Translations under genes and position numbers: made by a program
In this document: positions 27,230 through 33,991 of the stretch, piece after piece
How positions within the stretch are numbered: the first letter of the stretch is position 1
Layout: the number at the start of each line of letters is the position of its first letter
Assembly (NCBI RefSeq): GCF_000981385.1
Contig: NZ_LATZ01000028.1
Location: 1-35,449 of the forward strand
Direction of reading: 5' to 3'
From: Bacillus sp. SA1-12
GTDB taxonomy: Bacteria > Bacillota > Bacilli > Bacillales > Bacillaceae
Length of the DNA: 35,449 nucleotides
The notes under the pieces: model-generated
The model's database searches: none
The model's input: the letters and a program-made list of their open reading frames with translations, nothing else
Told to the model about the DNA's origin: nothing

Positions 27230-27760
27230 CTACACCTCATAAACTGATATTTTCTTGAAAGTTTTAAAGTACAGTAAAAATCCACTAATAAAAATAATTA
27301 AAATGATAGGCCCAACTAATAATCGCTCTGTTGTTACAGCTGCTTGATCTAATGTATTAGGATCAAATGATGTCACTAATCGAAAAAAAGGAACTCCTAA
27401 TACGGATAGAATAAAATTTTCTAAAATAGAATAGACAAAAGGACCTGTTAACACAATAAAAATATTATTTATATACAATGAAAGGACAAATCCAAAAGAC
27501 GATATCAAAAAACCGATTACCGATCTCCAGACACTTAGCCAGAATCCGTACATTAAAGGGTGGTGTACAAAGTATTCACCTGCAAATTTATTAATTGAAT
27601 CATTTTGTGTCGAAGGAGTTATTTCTGGAAGGAAATAGAGAGAAATTATTATTCCTACAAAAGATACTAAACTGTAACCAACATAAGATGTACCTGCAGA
27701 AACACTTACTGCTGCTGCGATAGTCATTACTCCTACTAACCCTACAATCTTTTTCTTCAT
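27230..27760 (-). CDS. Membrane protein, first gene of the ABC operon
   Basis: A 176-residue protein with about four hydrophobic helices: an N-terminal pair (VGLVGVMTIAAAVSVSAG..., SLVSFVGIIISLYFLP), a central one and a C-terminal LLVGPIILIIFISGFLLYF. AGGAGG lies 7 nt before ATG. It is 31 bp upstream of the permease and likely a subunit or accessory of the transporter. No family is recognised. Confidence 0.75.
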   Translation of the reverse strand: MKKKIVGLVGVMTIAAAVSVSAGTSYVGYSLVSFVGIIISLYFLPEITPSTQNDSINKFAGEYFVHHPLMYGFWLSVWRSVIGFLISSFGFVLSLYINNIFIVLTGPFVYSILENFILSVLGVPFFRLVTSFDPNTLDQAAVTTERLLVGPIILIIFISGFLLYFKTFKKISVYEV

Positions 27761-28143
27761 ATGTAATCCTCCTAATATATTTAATAGTAATATGTAATTA
27801 TGTTTTCTAATGACATTTTACATATACTAAAGTAAATTTTATCATTTTATCTAAAAATTTCCATATATTTTTACAATATTTTTACAAAAAACAGATAAAA
27901 GTCACTAATTTAAATCTTATTTTTTCAGATTTTTGACCTATCTGATACTATTGTTATTATTTCTGAGTTAAAAATCTTTTAATTTAAGATCCTTTTTCAA
28001 TACCGATAATGCATCATTATGTTGACTACGTTTGTATACAATCCCTTTGAGATTGGGAATCTTCTGCAACTAACGGTGCAGGATAGTTGAACAAGAAAGA
28101 CGAATATTATTATCTAAAAATGCACTTTTAAGGTGGTAATTTT
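27761..28143. other. AT-rich region upstream of the ABC operon
   Basis: 383 bp without a supported gene. It should hold the ABC operon promoter on the minus strand. Short repeats of TTTTTACAAT(A) occur near 27870-27890. A cassette repeat tail lies at 28062-28102. Confidence 0.4.
28062..28102 (+). repeat. Cassette repeat, copy 7 (tail)
   Basis: GCAACTAACGGTGCAGGATA then GTTGAACAAGAAAG. AACTA pairs with TAGTT around the loop ACGGTGCAGGA. Confidence 0.7.
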
Positions 28144-28236
28144 GTGAATATATATATTCTTGTAAAAGAAATGATTGATGAATGGGACCCAATAGGCTTG
28201 CTTAGTTTGGGATGTCCAGATAATGCTGTACATTAA
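28144..28236 (+). pseudogene. Truncated DUF1871-like gene
   Basis: GTG behind AAGGTGG opens a 30-codon frame with LVKEMIDEWDPIGLLSLGCP, which matches the N-terminus of DUF1871-type proteins of Bacillus, then stops. The family is about three times longer, so this is a remnant. Confidence 0.55.
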
Positions 28237-28272
28237 GTCAGTTAGTAATCCAGATTTAGGAGGAACTCAATT

Positions 28273-28413
28273 ATGAGAAAAATTATTGTGCTTGAACATG
28301 TATCTCTTGATGGTTTCATACAAGCCCCAGGCGGGCCAGACGAAGATATCACCCGATTACGATCTCCTGGCCGATCTTCTGGTTCAGGCTTCAAGCACTC
28401 TGTAGCAAAGTAG
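28273..28413 (+). pseudogene. Remnant of a RibD/DHFR-like reductase gene, fused to foreign sequence
   Basis: The first 25 codons (MRKIIVLEHVSLDGFIQAPG, then GPDED) match the start of RibD C-terminal-domain (dihydrofolate-reductase-like) proteins. After codon ~26 the frame loses resemblance. In another frame 28355-28405 reads DYDLLADLLVQASSTL and a stop, like the end of another gene, perhaps the ArsR-type regulator often found before SRPBCC genes. A deletion probably joined two genes. AGGAGG precedes the ATG. Confidence 0.55.
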
Positions 28414-28449
28414 GGGAATAGTTCCCTTCAAAAAACAAGGAGGATTTTC

Positions 28450-28962
28450 ATGGATAACAATCTGAATCAATCGTTCGAAATTGCAATTACGCGTGTATTC
28501 GATGCCCCTCGCGAACTCGTATTTAAAGCATGGACAGAGCTCGGGCATTTCGCGAAATGGTGGGGACCAAAGGGGGTCACCCTCGAAATCGTTAAAATGG
28601 ACGCTCGATCAGGTGGCGAGTTTTTAGGTATTCAGACGTCTCCTGACGGAAATCAGGTTATGTGGGGAAAATTTGCATACCAGGAGGTTGTCGAACCTGA
28701 GAAAGTGGCTTATATCCGATCCTTTTCCGATGAGCAAGGCAATACGGTTCGAGCGCCTTTTAGCGTGAGCTGGCCTCTTGAAATTATGAATATCATAACG
28801 CTAGAAGATGACGAAGGTAAAACTGTTTTAAAACTGAAAGGTTGCCCTGTGAACGCTTCAGCTGAGGAACAAGAAACCTACAAAGGTATGGCTCCAAAGC
28901 TTCAACAAGATCTTGAGGGTACTTTCGATAAACTTGCCGACTATCTTGTCTCCCTGAATTAG
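28450..28962 (+). CDS. SRPBCC (AHSA1-like) domain protein
   Basis: A 170-residue START/Bet v1-like domain protein. The family pattern is clear: ITRVFDAPRELVFKAWTEL near the N-terminus, FAKWWGPKG, MDARSGGEF, and a C-terminal LQQDLEGTFDKLADYL helix. AAGGAGG precedes the ATG. Such proteins bind hydrophobic ligands; function unknown. Its GC content is visibly higher than its neighbours, suggesting separate acquisition. Located after the broken gene tail at 28355-28405, possibly its lost regulator. Confidence 0.88.
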   Translation: MDNNLNQSFEIAITRVFDAPRELVFKAWTELGHFAKWWGPKGVTLEIVKMDARSGGEFLGIQTSPDGNQVMWGKFAYQEVVEPEKVAYIRSFSDEQGNTVRAPFSVSWPLEIMNIITLEDDEGKTVLKLKGCPVNASAEEQETYKGMAPKLQQDLEGTFDKLADYLVSLN

Positions 28963-29047
28963 AATACGATATAAAAAAGTTAATCGGCCAAAAAAACCTT
29001 AATCACTTTGAATATTACGTTTCAGCTGGGAATGTTTGTTCAATAAA

Positions 29048-29097
29048 ACAGCAGCAGTCTAGGACTTTATTTTCTCGTCCATGGCTGCTGCTGTTTC
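29048..29097 (+). terminator. Terminator-like hairpin after the SRPBCC gene
   Basis: ACAGCAGCAG at 29048 pairs with CTGCTGCTGT at 29085, with nested GGAC/GTCC, followed by TTCGTTT. Confidence 0.65.
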
Positions 29098-29247
29098 GTT
29101 TATCGCGTCAGTCTAATACTTTGTTTTCTCATGACTGCTTGGACATGAAAAAGGATCCACCACTCAATTATATGCCCAACTACGGGGTGAGCTGCGCAGA
29201 GAATTGTATCGCCGGTATTTCTAGGTGTAAGAGTGGGGTTGGCACTT

Positions 29248-29378
29248 GGTGACAGCTTCACTGGTACTATCCCGAATTCGCCGTACGGTTGAAAAACTTA
29301 ATATCGTGAGAAGTCATTAATAATTTACCATTATATACCAAGCGTTTGCGGGTGGTGTCAGCTACGCTGGTACTACCC
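29248..29378 (+). repeat. Two related hairpin repeats
   Basis: GGTGACAGCTTCACTGGTAC at 29248 and GGTGTCAGCTACGCTGGTAC at 29353, each continuing into ACTAYCCC. The second folds as GGGTGGT-gt-CAGC-tac-GCTG-gt-ACTACCC. Confidence 0.6.
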
Positions 29379-29389
29379 CATAATCGGGC

Positions 29390-29419
29390 GCATTACTGGA
29401 AAAACGGTAATGCTTTTTT
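29390..29419 (+). terminator. Terminator hairpin
   Basis: GCATTAC-tggaaaaacg-GTAATGC-TTTTTTC. Occupies the place of the terminator part of the cassette repeat. Confidence 0.75.
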
Positions 29420-29456
29420 CTTATTCAACAAACGTGGCAGATTAGTTTAAGTAATA
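29417..29456 (+). repeat. Cassette repeat, copy 8 (tail)
   Basis: CTTATTCAACAAACGTGGCA then GATTAGTTTAAGTAA. Lies 42 bp before the next gene. Confidence 0.7.
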
Positions 29457-29497
29457 TGGTAAAATTGTCTAGGGGTAAATTTTAGTGGGGGATAATG

Positions 29498-29788
29498 ATG
29501 AATTCGAAAACTGTAATTAATGTAATTGTATTTATAATAAATATTCTATTCACAACAATTATTGCTATTTGGGCTTTATGGAGTGGTTTACCTAAATTGA
29601 TATACTTCTTATGGCTGTTTATTGGGATAATAAGTACAATCTTTTTTGCTTTTTACTTCATAAGATTTTCAAATTGGAAGGAATTTATGTATAAAAGCCT
29701 TTTACACGGATGTTTAATATATAGCATTTTATGGATACTTACTGTTATTCAGGGAATTGGTAAAATGATATTAAAGTTCTTCAACTAA
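29498..29788 (+). CDS. Small three-helix membrane protein
   Basis: A 96-residue protein with three hydrophobic helices (VINVIVFIINILFTTIIAIW; LIYFLWLFIGIISTIFFAFY; GCLIYSILWILTVIQGIG). ATG 29498 (GGGGGAT 5 nt upstream) is preferred over ATG 29495. Its last codons and stop (TTC TTC AAC TAA) are themselves the beginning of cassette repeat copy 9. Function unknown. Confidence 0.7.
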   Translation: MNSKTVINVIVFIINILFTTIIAIWALWSGLPKLIYFLWLFIGIISTIFFAFYFIRFSNWKEFMYKSLLHGCLIYSILWILTVIQGIGKMILKFFN

Positions 29789-29865
29789 AAGGTACGATGC
29801 TTCAATAAGGAAGGATCGCTTTTTCTTATTGAAGTAAATGGCAGGTTAATTTAATAAAAAGGAAA
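29777..29865 (+). repeat. Cassette repeat, copy 9 (full length)
   Basis: Head TTCTTCAACTAAAAGGTACG, central CTTCAATAAG...CTTATTGAAG with CGAT...ATCG-CTTTTT terminator, tail GTAAATGGCAGGTTAATTTA. Overlaps the preceding stop codon. Confidence 0.85.
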
Positions 29866-29921
29866 TATTATCTAATTTGTCGAAATGTAAGTTAAAAAGT
29901 TTTGATGAAGGAGATAAGTTC

Positions 29922-30386
29922 ATGAATTATATAAAAGATATGCGAAAGTTTATTGGTCACGAAACTCTGTTGACTGTAGGATGCGGAATAATAATAGAGG
30001 ATAATGAACGGATATTATTACAACATCGTACAGATGAAGACAATTGGTGTATTCCTGGGGGGCTTATGGAAATAGGGGAAACTTTTGAAGAGACCGCCAA
30101 GAGAGAGGCTTTTGAAGAAACAGCATTACGAGTTAAGGATTTAGAGCTGTTTGGTATCTATTCAGGAGAAAAATGTTTTGTTCAATATCCAAATGGAGAT
30201 AAGGTCTTTAGTGTTCAAATCATTTTCAAAGCTAAACAATATACAGGGGAATTAAAACAAAAGGATATTGAAAGTAGGGAACATCGATTTTTCAGGAAGA
30301 CGGAACTTCCTTCTAACTTAAATCCGCGTCAAAGATCTTTTATTATGGATTGGGCCGAAGGGATAAGAAATCCAATAATAAAATAA
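29922..30386 (+). CDS. Nudix hydrolase (second)
   Basis: A 154-residue Nudix enzyme. Complete Nudix box: G47-x5-E53-x7-R61-E62-A-F-E65-E66-T-A-L, slightly different from REUxEExGU at the G (A68). The N-terminus has HETLLTVGCGIIIED and NWCIPGG, typical of MutT-like ADP-ribose or nucleotide hydrolases. ATG 29922 is preferred (GAAGGAGAT 7 nt upstream); the frame extends to a TTG at 29877 without support. Cassette repeats flank it. Confidence 0.9.
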   Translation: MNYIKDMRKFIGHETLLTVGCGIIIEDNERILLQHRTDEDNWCIPGGLMEIGETFEETAKREAFEETALRVKDLELFGIYSGEKCFVQYPNGDKVFSVQIIFKAKQYTGELKQKDIESREHRFFRKTELPSNLNPRQRSFIMDWAEGIRNPIIK

Positions 30387-30394
30387 TGTTTTAT

Positions 30395-30480
30395 CTTCTT
30401 CAACAAACAGGTGCGATTTCAATAACTAAGGATCGCTTTTTCCTTCTTCAAGTAACGTGGCAGTTTAGGTGAAGAAGGAT
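30395..30480 (+). repeat. Cassette repeat, copy 10 (full length)
   Basis: Head CTTCTTCAACAAACAGGTGC, terminator GCGAT-ttcaataactaagg-ATCGC-TTTTTCC, tail CTTCTTCAAGTAACGTGGCA then GTTTAGGTGAAGAAG. Outer arms CTTCTTCA/TGAAGAAG match each other, unlike CTTATTCA/TGAATAAG of other copies. Confidence 0.85.
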
Positions 30481-30571
30481 TGATATAAAATGAGCAGTAA
30501 AATATAAAAGTAATTTCGATTAAAGTATAGAATTTTACTGGAGAAAAAGTTTCATAAAAATGGAGGGTAAA

Positions 30572-31249
30572 ATGATTTTCTTTGATATAGACGGTACTTT
30601 ACTTGACTATGATTATGCAGAACAGGAAGGGATTTTAGATTTTTTCCGAAGTAATCCTTGCCTTTTTTCTTTTACTGACCAACAGGCTATTGAAGTTTGG
30701 AAGCAACTTTCTAGTGAATACTTTAAGAAATTTTTAGCAAATGAGTTGTCATTTCAAGAACAAAAAAGGGTACGAATGATTGAACTTTTTAAAATGGCTG
30801 GAATTAATCTAAAAAATGAAGAGGCTGATGACAAGTTTGAGAATTATTTGTCTTTTTATAAGAAAAATTGGAAGGCTTATGAAGATGTCATAGAGGTTTT
30901 AGACAAACTAAGAGAAATGGGCTATCCATTAGGTATTATCAGTAATGGGGATTATCAACAACAAGTAGAAAAGTTGCAGCGTATGGGTATAGAAGAATAC
31001 TTCGACTTTGTTATTACCTCAAGTGAAGTAGGTACAGCAAAACCAAATAAATTGATTTTTATTGAAGCCTCTAAACGTACAAATAGCCCTATTGAAAACT
31101 GCTATTATGTAGGGGATAGATTAGATACTGATGCATTAGGTAGCAAAATGTCTGGAATGACAGGTATATGGTTAAATCGAATAGATAAACAACAGCATCC
31201 AGAAATTATTGTAATAAGTTCTCTTCAAGAATTATTAAGTGTTATTTAG
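30572..31249 (+). CDS. HAD-superfamily phosphatase (YjjG-like)
   Basis: A 225-residue haloacid dehalogenase-type hydrolase. Motif I FFDIDGTLLDYD (D5, D7), motif II IISNGD, motif III lysine in GTAKPNKLIF and motif IV YYVGDRLDTDALGSK are all present, with an alpha-helical cap between I and II (subclass I). It resembles nucleotidases such as YjjG that act on abnormal nucleotides; substrate unproven. ATG 30572 has GGAGGG 4 nt upstream; in-frame ATG 30560 is an alternative. Confidence 0.9.
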   Translation: MIFFDIDGTLLDYDYAEQEGILDFFRSNPCLFSFTDQQAIEVWKQLSSEYFKKFLANELSFQEQKRVRMIELFKMAGINLKNEEADDKFENYLSFYKKNWKAYEDVIEVLDKLREMGYPLGIISNGDYQQQVEKLQRMGIEEYFDFVITSSEVGTAKPNKLIFIEASKRTNSPIENCYYVGDRLDTDALGSKMSGMTGIWLNRIDKQQHPEIIVISSLQELLSVI

Positions 31250-31265
31250 ATGTATTTTTAAAATT

Positions 31266-31357
31266 TTCTTTTTAAACTATTTGGTGCGTTGCTTCAATAA
31301 CTAAGGATAGCTTTTTCTTATTCATGTATGGTGCAGGTTAATTGAATAAGAAAGGCG
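31266..31357 (+). repeat. Cassette repeat, copy 11 (full length)
   Basis: Head TTTAAACTATTTGGTGCG, centre GCTTCAATAACTAAGGATAG, tail CTTATTCATGTATGGTGCAG then GTTAATTGAATAAG. The outer arms CTTATTCA and TGAATAAG pair perfectly; the terminator stem is degenerate. Confidence 0.8.
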
Positions 31358-31411
31358 AATAAAATAGGTTTAAAACCCAATTTTTATTGCATTCTTTATG
31401 GGGGTTTACCA

Positions 31412-31486
31412 ATGAGTTATATTAAAGGCAAATTAGACTTGTTACGCAATGCTATAAAAGAAATGACTAAGACAATTATTAAATAG
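31412..31486 (+). CDS. Possible 24-residue peptide
   Basis: ATG 31412 follows GGGGGTTTACCA and encodes MSYIKGKLDLLRNAIKEMTK then TIIK. The peptide is basic and could form an amphipathic helix. A stem AGTTGAT/ATCAACT follows the stop. Too short for composition evidence, but it sits alone between two repeat copies where every other slot holds a gene. Confidence 0.35.
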   Translation: MSYIKGKLDLLRNAIKEMTKTIIK

Positions 31487-31565
31487 TTGATGATTTATTT
31501 TTATCAACTTATCATCTGGCTTTACTTCGCATTAAAGCTTTTTTATTGGACTCAAAAGACAATTT

Positions 31566-31602
31566 CTTATTTAATGAAAGGGCTGCCATTTTGCGGAATA
31601 AG
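31566..31602 (-). repeat. Cassette repeat, copy 12 (reverse orientation)
   Basis: On the minus strand it reads CTTATTCCGCAAAATGGCAG then CCCTTTCATTAAATAAG, matching CTTATTC..GGCAG..AATAAG of the tail. This is the only copy seen in reverse. Confidence 0.5.
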
Positions 31603-31686
31603 GCTTCCTAACAGAATTTATGAAGGGAAGGAAAAATTACAAACTTTGAAGAAATAATTAGGATAATTTATAGGGGGTACTTTAAA

Positions 31687-32121
31687 ATGTTTATCGTAAA
31701 TGTTGAAGGTGCTGTAAGAAAAAATGATAAGTGGCTTATTATTGAAAGAAGCAAAAAAGAGGAACATGCTGGTGGTCTGCTTTCCCTTGTTGGAGGTAAG
31801 GTAGATATAGAAGGAAATTCGTCGGACATATTAGAGAGAACAGTGAGGCGAGAAATTTTAGAAGAAGTCGGTGTGAATGTAAAAGACAGGCTAAATTATG
31901 TACATAGTACATCGTTCGTAACAGAAAAAGGTGAAAATGTTGTTGATATTGTTTTTCTTTGTGAATATGAATCGGGGGAGGCATTTCCTAAAAGTCCTGA
32001 TGAGGTAGAAGAGATATTATGGTTAACTACGGAGGAAGTATTAAGCCACCCAAATTCGCCAATTTATTTAAAGGAAAGTATTAATCATGCGGACGCATTG
32101 ATTCGAATTCATTCCTCATAA
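31687..32121 (+). CDS. Nudix hydrolase (third)
   Basis: A 144-residue Nudix protein. The box starts at G37 in VGGKVD and ends R55-E56-I-L-E59-E60-V-G62-V; the loop between is longer by about four residues than the classic spacing, with D47 in place of the first Glu. Preceded by GGGGGT 8 nt before ATG. Followed 58 bp later by the histidine phosphatase gene with no intervening repeat, so the two may form one two-gene unit. Confidence 0.88.
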   Translation: MFIVNVEGAVRKNDKWLIIERSKKEEHAGGLLSLVGGKVDIEGNSSDILERTVRREILEEVGVNVKDRLNYVHSTSFVTEKGENVVDIVFLCEYESGEAFPKSPDEVEEILWLTTEEVLSHPNSPIYLKESINHADALIRIHSS

Positions 32122-32179
32122 CTGCTTTAAAATTATTATTGAAATATAAGTTGTTATACATAATTGGAGGAAACTTTGT

Positions 32180-32740
32180 ATGAAAAAAAGGATATATATT
32201 GTGAGACATTGTGAAGCACAGGGGCAACCTCCAGAGTCACCACTAACAGAAAAGGGATATACACAAGCGAAATATTTATCTGACTTTTTATCAAATACTA
32301 ATATTGACCGAATCATATCAAGTCCCTTTTTACGTGCAATTCAGTCAGTAGAACCAATAAGTAAGGAAACAAACATAAAAATTGAGATTGATGAACGTTT
32401 ATCGGAACGCATACTAAGTACACAGGATTTACCAGACTGGCCAGAAAAACTTAAAGCAACATTCGATGATTTTGAGTTGAAATTTGAAGGTGGAGAGTCG
32501 AGTAAAGAAGCTATGAATCGAATAGTAAACGTTGTAGAGGAAGCTTTTAAAAGTGAATTTGAAAACACAATAATTGTTACACACGGAAATTTAATGTCTC
32601 TACTGCTAAAGAATTATGATAGCAGCTTTGATTTTGACTGTTGGAAGAGTCTTAGTAATCCTGATGTGTTTGTATTAAGTTACATAAACAATGAAGTAGA
32701 TATGGAACGTTTATGGCGAGAGGAACTAATAAAAAAGTAG
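32180..32740 (+). CDS. Histidine phosphatase family protein (PGAM-like)
   Basis: A 186-residue phosphoglycerate-mutase-like phosphatase. The catalytic RHCE (R9, H10) replaces RHGE, and ISSPFLRAIQS, the acidic LSERIL loop and VTHGN supply the remaining active-site residues. TTGGAGGAAAC precedes ATG. Substrate unknown; it follows a Nudix gene and could clean up the phosphorylated product. A full cassette repeat follows. Confidence 0.9.
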   Translation: MKKRIYIVRHCEAQGQPPESPLTEKGYTQAKYLSDFLSNTNIDRIISSPFLRAIQSVEPISKETNIKIEIDERLSERILSTQDLPDWPEKLKATFDDFELKFEGGESSKEAMNRIVNVVEEAFKSEFENTIIVTHGNLMSLLLKNYDSSFDFDCWKSLSNPDVFVLSYINNEVDMERLWREELIKK

Positions 32741-32754
32741 TATATTTGGATTTG

Positions 32755-32842
32755 CCTTGTTCAATTAAAAGGTGCGATGCTTCGATAAGGAAGGATCGCT
32801 TTTTCTTATTGAAGTAAAGATGCAGGATAGTTTAACAAGGAA
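32755..32842 (+). repeat. Cassette repeat, copy 13 (full length)
   Basis: Head CCTTGTTCAATTAAAAGG, terminator GCGAT-gcttcgataaggaagg-ATCGC-TTTTTC, tail CTTATTGAAGTAAAGATGCA then GGATAGTTTAACAAGG. CCTTGTT at the start pairs with AACAAGG at the end. Confidence 0.85.
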
Positions 32843-32898
32843 TTAATGGTCTTTTCTCGAAACAATAAGTAATTATAATTCTGTTAATTGGAGGGAAA

Positions 32899-33243
32899 AT
32901 GGAGAAGAAAATAGTAATTATTTTTATTTTGTTACCAATAATCAGTGTAATCTTCGTTTCCGTAACACCTTTTTTAATTAAAGCAAACGTCGAAAATTAT
33001 GAAGAGTTCAAGGATGCTAAGTTTGGATTTCCTATCCCTTATGTTAGACAGAACCTTTTAGAATCAGGTTCTGATTACGAAGGAGGATTTCCACATCAGT
33101 TTGGATTACAAATGGATTATTTAGATGAGGATCCCGAATTCAAATTTATCTTAACTAATTACTTTCTTTCGTTCAGTATTATTTATATTTGTCTATTGGT
33201 AAGTTGTTTTCTTGTTCAGAAAGGAAGAAAGTTATTAAAATAA
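32899..33243 (+). CDS. Small membrane protein with two terminal helices
   Basis: A 114-residue protein with a hydrophobic helix at each end (IVIIFILLPIISVIFVSVTPF and YFLSFSIIYICLLVSCFLV) and a ~55-residue loop (FKDAKFGFPIPYVRQN..., FPHQFGLQMDYLDEDPEF) that would lie outside the cell. TTGGAGGG precedes ATG. No family recognised. It is the last gene of the repeat-separated array. Confidence 0.72.
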   Translation: MEKKIVIIFILLPIISVIFVSVTPFLIKANVENYEEFKDAKFGFPIPYVRQNLLESGSDYEGGFPHQFGLQMDYLDEDPEFKFILTNYFLSFSIIYICLLVSCFLVQKGRKLLK

Positions 33244-33541
33244 AGCTTGCGTTATTTTGACAAGAACTGTTCAAATAGTAGAAGGTATTATTAATACATA
33301 TGCCTATTATACCGACAAGATTTGGGGAGCTATATAATAGAAGAAAAAAACACCATCGGTGCCAAAAAAGTGCGAAAAAGAGGTTGATGGAGCGATCTAA
33401 ATTGTTAATGACCATTTTGTGACCTTAAATAAAATATATTCAAAGATATTTTTAGATTAAGATGTTCGCTGAAAAAGTTGAAAAATTTGCGGTAGTTGGA
33501 TTTTATATAGTGTCATATTGTGGCATATTATAGGTAACTAC
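33244..33541. other. Right end of the island, no gene
   Basis: 298 bp. CACC-atc-GGTG with an adjoining A7 run (33344-33362) is a terminator-like hairpin for the minus strand. ATGACCATTTTGTGACCTTA at 33401 resembles the sequence just past the int stop (12690-12710). Two CATAT-type repeats (33512-33526) near att may be integrase arm sites. Confidence 0.4.
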
Positions 33542-33560
33542 ATGGGCGGCATGATGTAAT
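33542..33560. repeat. attR: 19-bp copy of the groEL 3' end
   Basis: Identical to 12619-12637, including the groEL stop triplet. It lies without any groEL coding sequence before it, which marks it as the far att site of the integrated island. Confidence 0.9.
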
Positions 33561-33629
33561 AGCTGCTGAATCCCTTGGTATATAAGGGTTTTAAAGAAAT
33601 CGGCTAACAAAATGCTAACATATCCTAAA

Positions 33630-33820
33630 TTAAAAGAGGCTTCTCATTAGTTGATTAAACTTTTGGGAGGCTTCTTTTTTCATTTCTTTTGTTACGTGGA
33701 GATAGACATTTTTGGGATTTGTTTATCTAAATGACCGAGTCTATCCATAATTTGTTCGAGAGCTGCACCAGCCTCTGCTAAAAGTGAAGTATGTATATCC
33801 CGTAAAGAATGGGGCGATGG
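33630..33820 (-). pseudogene. C-terminal remnant of a second integrase
   Basis: The minus strand reads PHSLRDIHTSLLAEAGAALE then QIMDRLGHLDKQIPK and, after a one-base frameshift at an A run, NVYLHVTKEMKKEASQKF and a stop at 33630. It aligns with the intact integrase (HSLRHTHTSLLAEADVSLE, RLGHSDDEITKEIYLHTT). The N-terminal 330 residues are gone. The stop is 70 bp from attR, matching the 71 bp between the intact int stop and attL. Confidence 0.88.
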
Positions 33821-33991
33821 CTGATATGAAAATAAATGTGAATGTTAGTTCAGCCGCCTTTTTTTGAACTACCATGAAAATTAACTTCTGTTAGATTCGA
33901 AAAATGGCAATACTTAAATAGACGCAGCTCATTCATCTTTTTAAAAGGGGAGAGCGTCTGATCATTGGTGTTTATTTACTTGTTTAATGGA
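33821..33991. other. Region between int remnant and IS110 gene
   Basis: 171 bp with no gene. The IS110 right end must be inside it. AGACGC (33920) pairs with GCGTCT (33954). I cannot fix the boundary because IS110 elements lack terminal inverted repeats. Confidence 0.4.

Larger units (their letters stand above)
28963..29494 (+). other. Structured intergenic region
   Basis: 532 bp without a supported gene. It has a terminator (29048-29097), two related hairpins (29248-29273 and 29350-29378), another terminator (29390-29419) and a cassette repeat tail (29417-29456). No coding signal seen. Confidence 0.5.

Noticed and set aside
19756..32842. CRISPR array
   Set aside because: Repeats are spaced by whole genes, vary in sequence and no cas genes occur.
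19756..32842. Classical integron
   Set aside because: No IntI-type integrase with its extra domain is visible, and the repeats lack clear RYYYAAC/GTTRRRY core pairs. Resemblance is only in layout.
33401..33432. Similarity to the sequence just beyond the int stop, as a possible further integrase end
   Set aside because: Only about 28 bp match and no coding remnant is attached; could be a chance or arm-site similarity.
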